NCBI GenBank assembly: GCA_030247855.1
Contig: JAPDRN010000006.1
Span: 496,001 to 560,000, forward strand
Origin: Knufia peltigerae
Lineage: Eukaryota > Ascomycota > Eurotiomycetes > Chaetothyriales > Trichomeriaceae
Length of the DNA stretch: 64,000 nt
Direction: 5' to 3'
The position numbers and the translations under genes are program-made. Under the pieces are notes generated by a model. That model saw only the letters and a list, made by a program, of their open reading frames with translations. It did not search any database and was not told where the DNA came from. This document shows, one piece after another, positions 33,953 to 43,992 of this stretch (within the stretch, counting starts at the first letter, position 1; every line of letters starts with the position of its first letter).

Positions 33953-36624
33953 ATGCTGCAGAGTGGAAGGCCGAAACGCATAAGGGCGCTTCAGGCCTGT
34001 GAGGTATGTCGGACCAGGAAAAATCGCTGCAGCGAGGACCAGCCATGCACATACTGCGTCGGTAAGCTCTATCTCCGGTATCTACCTTTCTTTATATGAC
34101 TCAACGCGATGAATCAGAACACGGCTTAGAATGTACATATTCTCGTGCCCATCGCGACAGAAGACAACGGTCACGGCAAGCACCTCTTCATCGATCGTCA
34201 TGTATCTTTGCCTGACAACTTACACAGGCCAATCATGCAAATCCAATCACCGAGGATGAACCCTGGCTCTTCGCGACGCCATCAATCTCCTGCCATCAAC
34301 TCCGAGCAGAACAACGTCGAAGGATCTTGGTCAACTGCGCCGAGGCATGCCGAGCCCGTTGAACAAACTTCTGCTCACCAGCCACGCCTTCTACAGTCCA
34401 ACGAGACGTGGAAGCAGCCTCCTTTATCTTCTATGAGCATGAACAGTACTAATTCCGTCTCTCTAACGCCACAAAGGAAGGCGTCTGACGTTATCGGCAC
34501 AAACTTGCACACAAGCAATCTCGAATTCTACGGATCCTCATCATCCGTAGCGTTCCTTCGTCACATGGAAACGTTATCAAACAGCCAAGCTACAGACTCC
34601 GTACGCGGACCATCAAGGTGCTCATTAGCTTCACTCTTGCAGAACACCGAGTTCTGTCCCGACATGTCGCAAGAGCCGCAGCGAACACCAGAGGCAAGTT
34701 CCAACTTTGACCGATTCCATTTCCGTGTTGCTAGACGATTCTTGGATTCATACTTCTCCAATATTCACCATATCCAGCCCATTTTCGACGAAGAAAGCTT
34801 TCTGAGTCGTTGCGAAGACCTCTGGTTCAACACTCCCGAAAAGCAGCCATTGTCTTTCGTAGCTCTTTACTACGTCACTTTGAGTCTGGGCAGCCTCGTG
34901 ATGACTCTCGAGACCCCAGAGATTGCTGGAGCCGATCGTTTCACTTGGAGTCGAAGGCTATTCGATACAGCGCTCGCCATCGTAACACGACTCGGTGCAG
35001 CGACAGACATTGAGATGGTTCAGTGCTATTACATGATGGTAAAGAATTCCCAAAGGTATGCTTCGATGCTTCCAACTAACACCGACCTCGTCAAGAGCAA
35101 GATATATCAGCACGAACTCAACCCTCATGGTACGTTGGACGGTCGTTTTTGGTTCTACACGTGGCCTAACATAGTTCGTTAGTGGCATATCTGTACTCCG
35201 GTCAAGCGGCGAGAACCTCATTGGCGATCGGAATCAATCGACGACCAGTTGGTACCGACGTAACTGATCCAAGAAGTTCCATGATGGCATCGAAAACATG
35301 GTGGTATGTTGCTTGAGACCCTTGACTTTCCAATCAATTTTGTACTGATGTTGTGGGTAGGGCTGTCTATTGTCTCGATATGTACGGAGAAGCTTGCTTC
35401 TAAGGTTCTTCCTGAGCACTGACTTTGTGGAACAATAGACAGACTAGTTTTGCTCTCGGCCGACCTGACAGCCTTGGGCCCGACGAATACCATACACAAG
35501 ATCTTCCAACCAAAGCATCGGACATGACCCGCTCGATCCCCTACAATCTTGACATTGTTCCCTGCATGGTTGAGCTCTCGAGGATCATGCGAAAAGTAGC
35601 ACTCGCCTTGTACACGGTGCCCTGCGAGATGGGCGAAAAATTCCGGCGAGCACAGACACTCGATGTCACCTTGTGTAGCTGGCTTGAACAAATCCCGTCC
35701 TACCTTCGTATCGACCAAGACGTGTTTCCAAGCCAATCCCTGAAGCCACACGCGTTTACCAACTGCACCAAGAAACAATCCGTCGTGCTCCAGCTTCGTA
35801 AGTTTTAAGATCAGGCATCTCTTGCTCGCAGCAAAGCTTGCCTTCTGACGACCAAACCTCCAGGCTACCTAAACCTACGTATGATGATCCACGCCGCATT
35901 CATGACTCAAGAGGACAGCGACGCAGACACATCGTCAGGCTTTGCGACATCTGTGCGGCAGTGTCAGCGTAAGTGTCTAGATGCGGCGGAAAGCACGATT
36001 GACCTAATATACAAGACATTCTTGGGCGACAGTTTCTTTCAGACATGGTAAGCACATTGATTCTCGACCCGTCGGGAGATATCGGCCCTGCGAAGTATAA
36101 ATGTTCCCTTTGACTTCTGACCATCTTTGATGAATAGGTGGTATAATGCAACATACACGTTGTTTGCTGTCAGCATACTACTCGCCGCCGTTTTTCAACA
36201 ACTTGCGACCAGCCGGCATGCACTCGACAGCCTTTTCGCTCACATTGACCGTTCGATACTAATTCTACAAGCCATGGATGAATGCCAGGTTGCCAGGACT
36301 GCGACGGCGATTATCAAGAGATGCCTTGCTCGGGCGAAAAAGGCCCCGCAGCCAGCATTATCAGACATACGGCAGGGTGGTTCATCGGCGAGCGACGTGG
36401 ATGTCAATGTTGATGGCACAACACTGCTGCCGCCCACATCTTTTGAGCAGGCCGAAGCGCCGGGAAACATGGGAACACCGTTGCAGTCTTACGCGACTGA
36501 AGGTGTCATCGAACAAGAAGCCTTGGGGGATCTCGATTGGCTCAACAGTTATCCATTTGATGACAGCCTACAGCCTCTATTTTGGACACGGTGGGCACAA
36601 GAACTTGACATAGTAGGGACATGA
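33953..36624 (+). CDS. Zn2Cys6 transcription factor, probable regulator of the homogentisate cluster
   Basis: Nuclear activator or repressor of about 727 aa in nine exons: 33953-34061, 34118-34175, 34228-35038, 35096-35129, 35183-35303, 35361-35381, 35439-35797, 35864-36047, 36138-36624. The zinc cluster is CEVCRTRKNRC-x5-CTYC-x6-C (Cys 16, 19, 26, 32, 35, 42), preceded by basic RPKRIR. The middle Fungal_trans domain is rebuilt by splicing: YYMM|SKIYQHELNPH|VAYLYSGQAARTSLAIGINR, then KTWW|AVYCLDI|QTSFALGRPDS. Exon 6 is only 21 nt. Intron 2 uses GC-AG (donor GCAAGC at 34176) or, 6 nt earlier, a weak GTCACG donor; both keep frame. It sits next to the dioxygenase on the same strand, so local control is likely. 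The inducer is unknown. Confidence 0.88.
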
Positions 36625-36742
36625 ATGATACAACCGAAGAACTTTTCTGCTTCTTCATTGCCCGTCCTCTGCCATGCCTCCCGCGCAAAAATCCAACTAT
36701 GAACGGCACCCCGTGCAATTGTCATTCAGCAGCCACCCTACC

Positions 36743-38902
36743 TTAAACAGATTGCCCAGTGGCCAGAGATATCACTATCGAGGATGGATGTTCTGGTCCG
36801 GAATACACGACGTGCTTCCCACGATTGCCGTTCTCAGCTGCGCGATACAACTGCGGAAACTCGGGCAAAGTCACCTCGTGCCCCTTGATTTCTAGCCGCA
36901 TGGATTCGCCTGGCTGGAAGATCATACCGGAAGGCCATAGTGGAATGTCGAGACACACGACTTGGCCCGGCGGGATCTTCTCCTCCTTGTCGTGGGCGTG
37001 ATAGGCCACGGCAGGAGCAAGCATCGCACTTTGCTCGGCAGAGATGTCTGGGTCGGTACTCAGACGTCGGTGCGAGGCTCGAAGTCGACCGTTGGGCCCT
37101 AGGTACTTGAAAATATTCAAGTCTGGGACATCGTCGGGTGTCGTCCCTGCCGGTAGACTCTCGAGGGGTATGTTGAGATGCTTCAATGGCCGTCCATTGG
37201 CGTCCAGCTTGCGCACAATGACGTAAACGTCGAGGTCATCTGTTTCGGCGCAAGACATGTACAATTTGGCCTGGGAAAACCCAATCAGTTCGGTGTATTC
37301 TCCGAACTTGTAGGTGAAATGTGCCCCGTCGTCATCCCAGGAATCGGAGGTGTAACTTGACGTCGAAGGCTCTGTGGGCGGTGTTTCGCCGCTTTCCTCC
37401 AGAGCTTCAGTCTTGCAATTCAAGTAGAAGGTTTTGTGCTTGACATAGGTGGGCGGGTAGACGGGCTCCGAACGATTCACGACCGAAGGGACATTGAAAC
37501 CGAGCAGACTGTGCCGGACCCTGGGTGTCGACTCCCAGCCATTGTCCATCTTTCCGTAGAGATAGCGGTCAAAAAACTTTTGGAGATCATCGTTTGCCCA
37601 TTTTTGATAAAGGTCGTACCACTCTTGCGTGTGGTGAATCCGAAGCCTGCCACACTGGTTAGCGCGGTAATTGTCAAATTTGTCACCGACGAACCATTTA
37701 TCTTTTGTCGACGAGAATAGGAAACCCTTGATGGATCCAAGGGTATGTATACCACTGGAGAAGCTTGCCAGGGCGTAGACGGGGATGTCGATCTGGCCAA
37801 GTTTGGCGCGTTTATCCTCCCAGTATTCATTGAAGAGTGGGTATCTGCGTATCATGGTACCGATATCTTCGCGGCCGCTCTTGCCTGTTGCCATGTTAAT
37901 AGGAGAGAGAGTCAGGTCAGTGTGGATCTCGTGGTCGAATGGAATTAGGATCCAGAAGCTGTCTGTCTTACCGCAGTAGCCTTCGCCGCGATAGTCGACA
38001 AACGAAGGATTTGGAATGCCTCCTCTGACGTTCATCTCGCCGTAGCTGTCTGCCAAGCCCTCCCAAGGAGCAATGGCCTTCAGATGAGGTGGCCGTTCAG
38101 CCGCAATGAACCTGACAAGGTGTGTCTGTGTGTGAGCATCCATGAAAGTCCGGACGGCGCTGCGGAGGAGGTCCTGTAGTATCTTACCACTGAGAGATCC
38201 CAAGCCACGAATTGCCAGCAAATGCAACGGCACCGTTGCACCACGAGTGCGAAGCGATGGACTCTACAGCATCGTAGCCATCTCGGCCCTCCTAGAAGCG
38301 CGTGCCACATACGGGTCAGACGAAACCGTGACGCGCCGCTTGTAGGTCCAGTGGGATCATATACTCACCTGTGTTCCTTGGGCAAGTTGATCTCCCTCCG
38401 AATCAAAAGTGCCGCGAACGTCAATATTGACGATCGCATAGCCTCGCGGACACCATTCTGCGGGATCTGGAGCCTCAAACTTTTCGAGGTCGCTTGTCCA
38501 GTCCCTCGGGATGCCAGCCCGCCAGGGGACACGGTCAAGACTTTGAAAGCCTGTAAGGGGGAACTTAGGGCGGTCCCAGACGGGCCAGGAATGATCATAA
38601 CAGAACCTACCATTGCCTTGTTTCCCGTAAGGACTCCATGCCACAATGGCCGCGACCGGGGTGCTGTCAGAAGATGGAGGTCTGAAGACGTCCATGTATA
38701 TCTTGCACCCGTCCCGCAGAATAACGGGGACGTCTCTTTCGAAGATCAGGTCACTGTCCAAAGCGCGTCGACCGGGCTCCTTCCGCCAGCCCCTGGGGAG
38801 CACTTCTTTGCCGGGACCAAAACCCTTCCACCGCTTGCTGAAGTCTCGGTTTGCTGGTTTAAATGCGACTTCGATGTCACCGATGCTGTACTTGGTCGCC
38901 AT
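36743..38902 (-). CDS. CocE/NonD-type hydrolase (X-Pro dipeptidyl-peptidase S15 fold)
   Basis: Serine hydrolase of about 619 aa in five exons: 38611-38902, 38369-38550, 38188-38291, 37972-38111 and 36743-37884, introns of 60-87 nt. Two introns (38551-38610, 37885-37971) are multiples of three and would read through if unspliced. They are called because good borders restore the family text NGFQSLDRVP and GYCGKSGREDIG. The order is an alpha/beta hydrolase core with VRDGCKIYMDVFRP-like start and AWSPYGK, the nucleophile in AGNSWLGISQW (Ser about 186), then a C-terminal PepX_C jelly-roll domain (VVCLDIPLWPSG...FQPGESMRLEIKGHE). Relatives act on esters (cocaine, glutaryl) or amides. It lies 3' of the regulator, convergent with it. 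It could liberate an aromatic or dicarboxylic acid; the substrate is unknown. Confidence 0.9.
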
Positions 38903-39559
38903 GGCTAGAGGTCTTGAAAATAGAGTTTGGTTGCCAAAATATCAGCCTTGCCTAATTTTGGTCATGTTTCCTATGCGTTGCCCCTGGTCTGTAAGCCTTT
39001 TAAACCACCGACTACAAGCGTGTATACTGTCTCCGAAAGCACAAGTGAGAGTGCTTAATAATGAGTGAACCGCCAGGATATTGGTAATGCTGGTCGGGTC
39101 AGGAGAAAACATAATGTTTGTCAGGTATCACGACCCACTCTGAGTAGGCGGATTTCCCGGCGGCATCAACAGATCCGGCGGCATGCTCCTACTAGCCAAG
39201 CGACGTCGGACAGCACGACTTTTCGGGGCGACTACTCTCAACCTTGATTGACCAGGAAAGATTGCTGGCAAAGACTTGGGTGCGGATGCGCTGCAATAAG
39301 TTACCCCCGAATACATGGAATGGGACACTTAGGGGGCATCGCCGCGGCTGGAAAACTCATCCAGCAGTCTAGGCTCTTCCCTCCTCCATCTGGCGGCAAT
39401 TCCGACACGGACCCCATGGGGTTTTTCTAAGCATGGTGATCAATCGATGGACTTATATTAGATAGGGATTGTCAAGGATTTGTACGCCTGTCGAAGTCAC
39501 AACAAGTCTCTATCAGAAACGCTACGTGCACCAAAAAGATTCAAACGATCTTTCTCACC
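38903..39559. other. Divergent promoter, CocE hydrolase / TRI12-like MFS
   Basis: 657 nt between two divergent starts, so probably a shared control region. Open frames here (up to 60 codons) show no domains. CCGGCGG (39176-39182) is a possible half-site only. Confidence 0.5.
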
Positions 39560-41641
39560 ATGGCCTTTGCAGTTACGAAGCACGAGAGATCCGCACAGGT
39601 TGCCCCCAATGGCGATGAAGCTGAAGAAAAACCCTATCCTGCGGAGCAACAGGTAGAGATACTAGACTCCGCAGGGAAGAACCTCAATTACGATGAGGCG
39701 GACCAAGAGCCCGTCCTCCACGCCCGGACCTGGGTCGCGCTCGCTGCGATGGTCATGTTGAACATGGTCCAGCTTATCGCGCTGAATGGACCACCGGTAT
39801 TTGTCAGTGAAACGAGACCTGTCCCCTTATCGAAAAAGAGAGAGAAGAGGCTCCCATGCTAACGCGGTCCTTTTTACACGTAGCTGGGAACGATCGCGGG
39901 CGAATTCGGTCAGCAGAATCTGCAGTCTTGGGTTCCCAATGCCCTTTCCCTCGTCCAAGCCGTCCTTGGGCCTGTCATCTCGTCAGGGTCAGATCTGTTC
40001 CAAGCCCGCAAGACGTTGCTCGTCGGGTCATGTCTCATATCAGTTGTCGGAGCGGCCATAGTCCCACGATCTCGGTCTTTGTATCAAGTCATTGCCGGTC
40101 AGACATTAATTGGCGTTGGCTTCGCCTCGGTCCCACTGGCTTATTGCGTACCCAGCGAGATCGTCCCTCGCAGATGGCGGCCAAGTAAGAAGAGGCTTCC
40201 TACCAATCAGCATGCGATTCATCGAGCTAATCCGGTCGAAAAGTGATCCAAGCTGCCATGCAGATTGGCGGATTTGTAGGGGCAATGATTGCACCAGTCA
40301 TCCTCGGCGCCTTTCTACAGACCGACAGCGTAGGGGGGTGGCGGAACTTCTATGTATGAAATCAGGACAGCACCCTGTTAACATCCTCTTGTTCGGCTAA
40401 ACTAACGGTCCTTTCGCAGTGGGTACAAATGGGCCTTTGGGCATTAACTACCATTGGCATCTTCGTCGGCTATCGGCCTCCAAAGAGACATACCAGGCTT
40501 GATCATCTTTCTGCATGGCAGAGGCTTGGTCTGATGGACTGGCCGGGGTCTTTCTTACTCACCGCCGGTCTCGCTTTGTTCCTGACAGGTTTGAGTCTGG
40601 GAGGAGGCCTGTACGCCTGGACGAACGCACGAGTCTTGTCTACGCTCATCATGGGTGGCGTCTTCCTGGCCGCGTTCGGTCTGTATGAATGGCTCGGGAC
40701 GAAAACTGGCATCTTCACCCACGAGCTTTTCACAGGACCAAATGGTGCAGGGAGGACGGCGTGGATCTCTGTACTTCTCATCTTTATCGAAGGCTTTGTG
40801 AGCGCGTCTTTCGTCATTTTCTATCCAGTCATGTAAGCTGTGTCCCCGCCGCGTCTTTTCAGTCTCACCCGCCTTCTAACCCGCTGCCGCCGACAGGACC
40901 GAGTCGCTCTTCACCACCGATCCCATGAAGGTTGTCGCCCGTCAAGAAGGTTTTTATGTCGGCTGTTTCATCGGAAGCGCAGTATTTGGCTATCTTAGCA
41001 GCAGGCTGCGGAGCGTACGGGAGGGTATTGCTGCGGGATACCTATTCTTGACCGGTGGGCTAATCGGCCTCACCACCATCCAACCAGGGCACTCGGTCAG
41101 TGCGGTATCTTTTGCCGTGCTCACAGGGCTGGGGCTTGGAGTAATCCTTGTCCTCATCGTCACCGCTATACAACTTTGCACGCCACATCATCTCATCGCG
41201 ACTTCCACAGCTGTTCTCACGACGACTCGGGCTCTCGCTCTAACGGTCGGTGTTTCGGTGTACTCTGCGGTCTTCACCGGTGCCATCGGTACGAAGTTAC
41301 CTTCCCAATTAGCCTCGGCGGCTGTTAAGAACGGGGTTTCTGGGACTTTGGTGCCAGAATTTGTCCAGGCATTCCTGGGTAAAGATAGTGCCGCGCTGGG
41401 CAAGATTGCTGGAGTAACACCATCGGTTCTCGCTGCCGCCGTCGCTGCTGTGAAGCAAGCATCGGCTGATTCTCTACGCCTCGTCTTCATCATTGCGGCC
41501 CCTGTGTCAGCGGTCGCAGTATTGCTCTGCTACTTCCTGGCAGATCTACGCACCCTGATGGATTATCGTGTTGATGCTCCCGTTGAAGAATTGCATGCTA
41601 AAAACCATCATGATCAAGACGTCGGGCATGAGGCGGTGTGA
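39560..41641 (+). CDS. MFS transporter, TRI12-like (fungal efflux pump family)
   Basis: Five exons (39560-39802, 39884-40184, 40244-40353, 40420-40832, 40897-41641), all junctions in frame, about 603 aa with about 14 predicted helices. The polar N-terminal tail (about residues 1-53) precedes helix 1, ARTWVALAAMVMLNMVQLIAL. The segments GPVISSGSDLFQARKTLL, IGVGFASVPLAYCVPSEIVPRRWRP and MIQAAMQIGGFVGAMIAPVI match the TRI12/siderophore-like branch known for trichothecene efflux. LPSQLASAAVKNG and PEFVQAFLG in the last third are also typical of it. It is divergent from the CocE hydrolase over 657 nt. It might export an intermediate or toxic substrate of the cluster; the substrate is unproven. Confidence 0.9.
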
Positions 41642-42588
41642 TATTTCAGACCTTGTTTAGCAAACAGAAGATAAATAGTACAGTTGAAAGACCCTACCAA
41701 TTGATGATTTGTAACTTTCCACTCACCCTCCCATATCGAACGTTGGTGCTCCAATGAATAAATCCGTGTGAGAAACCGAAAGCCCCGAGGTATGGATTGC
41801 TTTCTTGATGCACGTTGAGTAAGCATTGATTCAGGCTCTGAGTAGGCCTCGTCTGCCGATGACTCGTGATATTCATCTGATGAGCTACCCTGCTCACTGA
41901 GAGCCACTCGCTGACGACGTTGGAGAGGCATTGTAATGATCTTGATAAAGAGGATACAGAGAAGTGCGAAGAGAATAATTGAAGGCCAGAAATTTAAACG
42001 AAACAGTGATCTTGTCGCACGAGGATGGCGACTTTGAAGAGTAAGGCAGAGATGTTAAGGAGGAAGCAGAGCGACTTCGACGAGGAAGGATAGCGGCTCC
42101 AAAAAGCGAGACGAGGATTCTATACAAGAGAATGATCAGTTTGAAGTGCTTGAGGCAGGGCCTGCTTGACAAAAGGCGGGCACTCACGGCTGCAATTGAT
42201 AATGTTGAAATTCTGTGTCGTAGGGTCGTCAAGGTGTCAAGTGAGTATGACACGAGGATTTTGTGCAAGAGCATCATCAGTTTGAAGCGCTTGAAGCGAG
42301 ATCGTTTTGATACTACAGTACTCACAGCTGCAAATGGCAAGGTTGCTATCCTGTATCGCAGAGTCGCCAAGTCCTGAAGCGAGAAAACTGGCTATTGAAC
42401 AAGGCTGAAAATGACTGAAATTCTGAGAGAGATGAGACAATGACAGGATGGTTTGGTAGCCATGGAAGGAACAGAAGGAACGGCTTTCGAGGATTGGGCT
42501 TGCTTGAAAGGACAGAGCATCAGAACTTTAGATGGGTTCCTGGCCTTGCTGTTTTTATGAAGACTTTCAAGAAGCCTGTTTTCATTCT
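41642..42588. other. Repeat-bearing spacer
   Basis: Apart from the tandem repeat annotated separately, only weak open frames occur. The minus-strand frame 41894-42370 mirrors the repeat (two related 46-residue blocks) but lacks any domain, and on that strand each repeat also contains donor-like GTGAGT. It may be 3' sequence or extra exons of the hypothetical gene at 42589-43119. Confidence 0.4.
42111..42371. repeat. Diverged tandem duplication, period about 141 nt
   Basis: Unit A begins ACGAGGATTCTATACAAGAG at 42111 and unit B begins ACGAGGATTTTGTGCAAGAG at 42252. Matching landmarks follow in the same order: ATCAGTTTGAAG(T/C)GCTTGA, then ACTCAC(G/A)GCTGCAA, then (A/G)TTG(A/C)(A/T)AT(T/C)CTGT(G/A)TCG, then AGNGTCG(T/C)CAAG. 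Identity is perhaps 75 percent by eye. A further weak copy may begin near 42018 (CACGAGGATGGCGAC). Confidence 0.65.
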
Positions 42589-43119
42589 TTATGTCATATG
42601 AACAGTCAGATCATCCAATACTGGCTGAACAACATGCCACTCAGCAGCACTGAAGTTCTGCTCGTTCCTTGATGCCTCAATAACTTGACACAGGTGTTCA
42701 TCACAGTAGGCATCCGCCGGCGCCACAAGCTTTCCATTCCATTCTGCCGGGCTTGATTGTTGTAATGCCCAATCTGTAAATTTGACCAGGAATCCCCCTC
42801 GCCATTCTGGCTCCAAGAGACCGCAGAGTCTGCAAAAGACGCCACCTTCCGAGTTCGTCCATGCTCCGAGCTTCCTGAACGCAACGGGCCACTCTTTGAC
42901 TCTACCCTTGATGTATTGCTGCGCGGCATTTCGTATCTTCTGATCGATGTCTTCGCTGAATAAGCCGCTCCTTGCCAGCCAGGTGTTCCAATTGTAGCAG
43001 ATTCGGAGTCGATCTGGGCCGTAGCCCGTGTGTACAATGCGGAGTCGAACTATTGTTTGTTTCCAAAGGACTTGGGCGTGAGGGTCTAAAACGACCTGAT
43101 TGATGTTAAGATTGACCAT
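42589..43119 (-). CDS. Hypothetical protein
   Basis: I do not recognise this family. From the first in-frame ATG (43119) it encodes about 176 aa; the frame stays open upstream to 43260 without an ATG, so an upstream exon may exist. Composition looks protein-like: LWKQTIVRLRIVHTGYGPDRLRI-type alternating segments, a Cys pair (VFCRLCGLLEP), several Trp (WNTWLARSG, EWRGGF, AEWNGKL) and a short Cys/His run (AYCDEHLCQV). No signal peptide or membrane span. It ends close to a tandem duplication and begins near a perfect 27-nt palindrome. It could be a small regulatory or F-box-neighbourhood type protein, or a relic; I cannot assign a function. Confidence 0.45.
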   Translation of the reverse strand: MVNLNINQVVLDPHAQVLWKQTIVRLRIVHTGYGPDRLRICYNWNTWLARSGLFSEDIDQKIRNAAQQYIKGRVKEWPVAFRKLGAWTNSEGGVFCRLCGLLEPEWRGGFLVKFTDWALQQSSPAEWNGKLVAPADAYCDEHLCQVIEASRNEQNFSAAEWHVVQPVLDDLTVHMT

Positions 43120-43190
43120 GAGAAGCCCAGGGCTCTCGTCTGAACCAAGGTTGAATGACACAAGATCGACTTCGTTCTCGCTGACGATAA

Positions 43191-43217
43191 TTGTTACACC
43201 TGATGCAGGTGTAACAA
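43191..43217. repeat. Perfect 12-bp inverted repeat, copy 1
   Basis: TTGTTACACCTG, spacer ATG, CAGGTGTAACAA. The arms match at all 12 positions. It lies upstream of, or within the open extension of, the hypothetical gene. A second, partial copy follows 93 nt later (same 21-nt core). Confidence 0.75.
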
Positions 43218-43250
43218 CTTGCCCCCCAACCCCCCCAGGGAAAGAAAGAT

Positions 43251-43268
43251 ACTCATGTCCTCATGAGT
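43251..43268. repeat. 7-bp inverted repeat
   Basis: ACTCATG-TCCT-CATGAGT, between the two CACCTGATGCAGGTG elements, immediately after two G/C homopolymer runs (43221-43239). Confidence 0.5.
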
Positions 43269-43283
43269 CATAGTCGATCCGGT

Positions 43284-43304
43284 CACCTGATGCAGGTGTA
43301 ACAA
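43284..43304. repeat. Inverted-repeat element, copy 2
   Basis: CACCTGATGCAGGTGTAACAA repeats 21 nt of copy 1 exactly, in the same orientation. The left arm is shortened (GGTCACCTG in place of TTACACCTG), leaving a 6-bp dyad, CACCTG-ATG-CAGGTG. Confidence 0.7.
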
Positions 43305-43426
43305 TAAATGACATCTTCAACGATCATTAGCAAGTAGCTTTGCTGTATGGATTTGTTACTGCGTACCTTGATAGCATAATGAGACAAACAGGAGAGGTTT
43401 CCTCAGCTGCTTTTGCAAGACTATAT

Positions 43427-43448
43427 AGAGAGAGAGAGAGAGAGAGAG
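43427..43448. repeat. (AG)11 microsatellite
   Basis: Uninterrupted 22-nt AG run directly after CTATAT. It lies in the spacer between the hypothetical gene and the GMC oxidoreductase gene. Confidence 0.9.
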
Positions 43449-43992
43449 CTATGCTCAACGTGTCAAGGGCCACACCATCCTTTGGATCAATCGGAGGAAG
43501 GTTTGACAAGTGGAGAACTTGTGGCCGGAGATCGAGAGAAGTCAGAGATTTGAAGGTTGGCGGGGGCTTTATATATGCACATTTTGGGAGTCATTGAATT
43601 TGTTTCGAGGTCTTTGAAGTTTGGTGCAGTAGCTTTCACTTTTAGGGTGTGGATCTACAGTGAAGCTGAGACAATTGTACACTGTGGAGTTGAGCCAATT
43701 GTATGTATCCTGTGAAGCTGATACAAGCGTATACTGTGAACTTGTAGTAGTCCGGGTCAAGTGAAGACTCGGGAAGGATCAGGTAAAGCTTCCAGTTGAC
43801 GAGCAGAGTTGGTGAATGAAGAACTTCGCTGAAGATGAATGAGCAGTTCTTCTTTCGAGACTCTGTGAATCAAGATTTGGACTGGTGAAACAAAAGTAGG
43901 ACTTGGACATGGGTGATGGACGACTTTATGGTGATGAGAGTGAAGACTATGATATTGTATACATCTTGACCCTTGTCTTTCACACGACGCAC
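43449..43992. other. Spacer downstream of GMC gene
   Basis: No gene supported. A loose tandem pattern around GTGAAGCTGA(G/T)ACAA(T/G)-GTATACTGTG occurs between about 43650 and 43740 (three near-copies of a segment of about 30 nt). Confidence 0.45.

Noticed and set aside
41894..42370. Minus-strand frame of 158 codons showing two related blocks
   Set aside because: The internal similarity simply reflects the DNA tandem repeat; no evidence of protein function.
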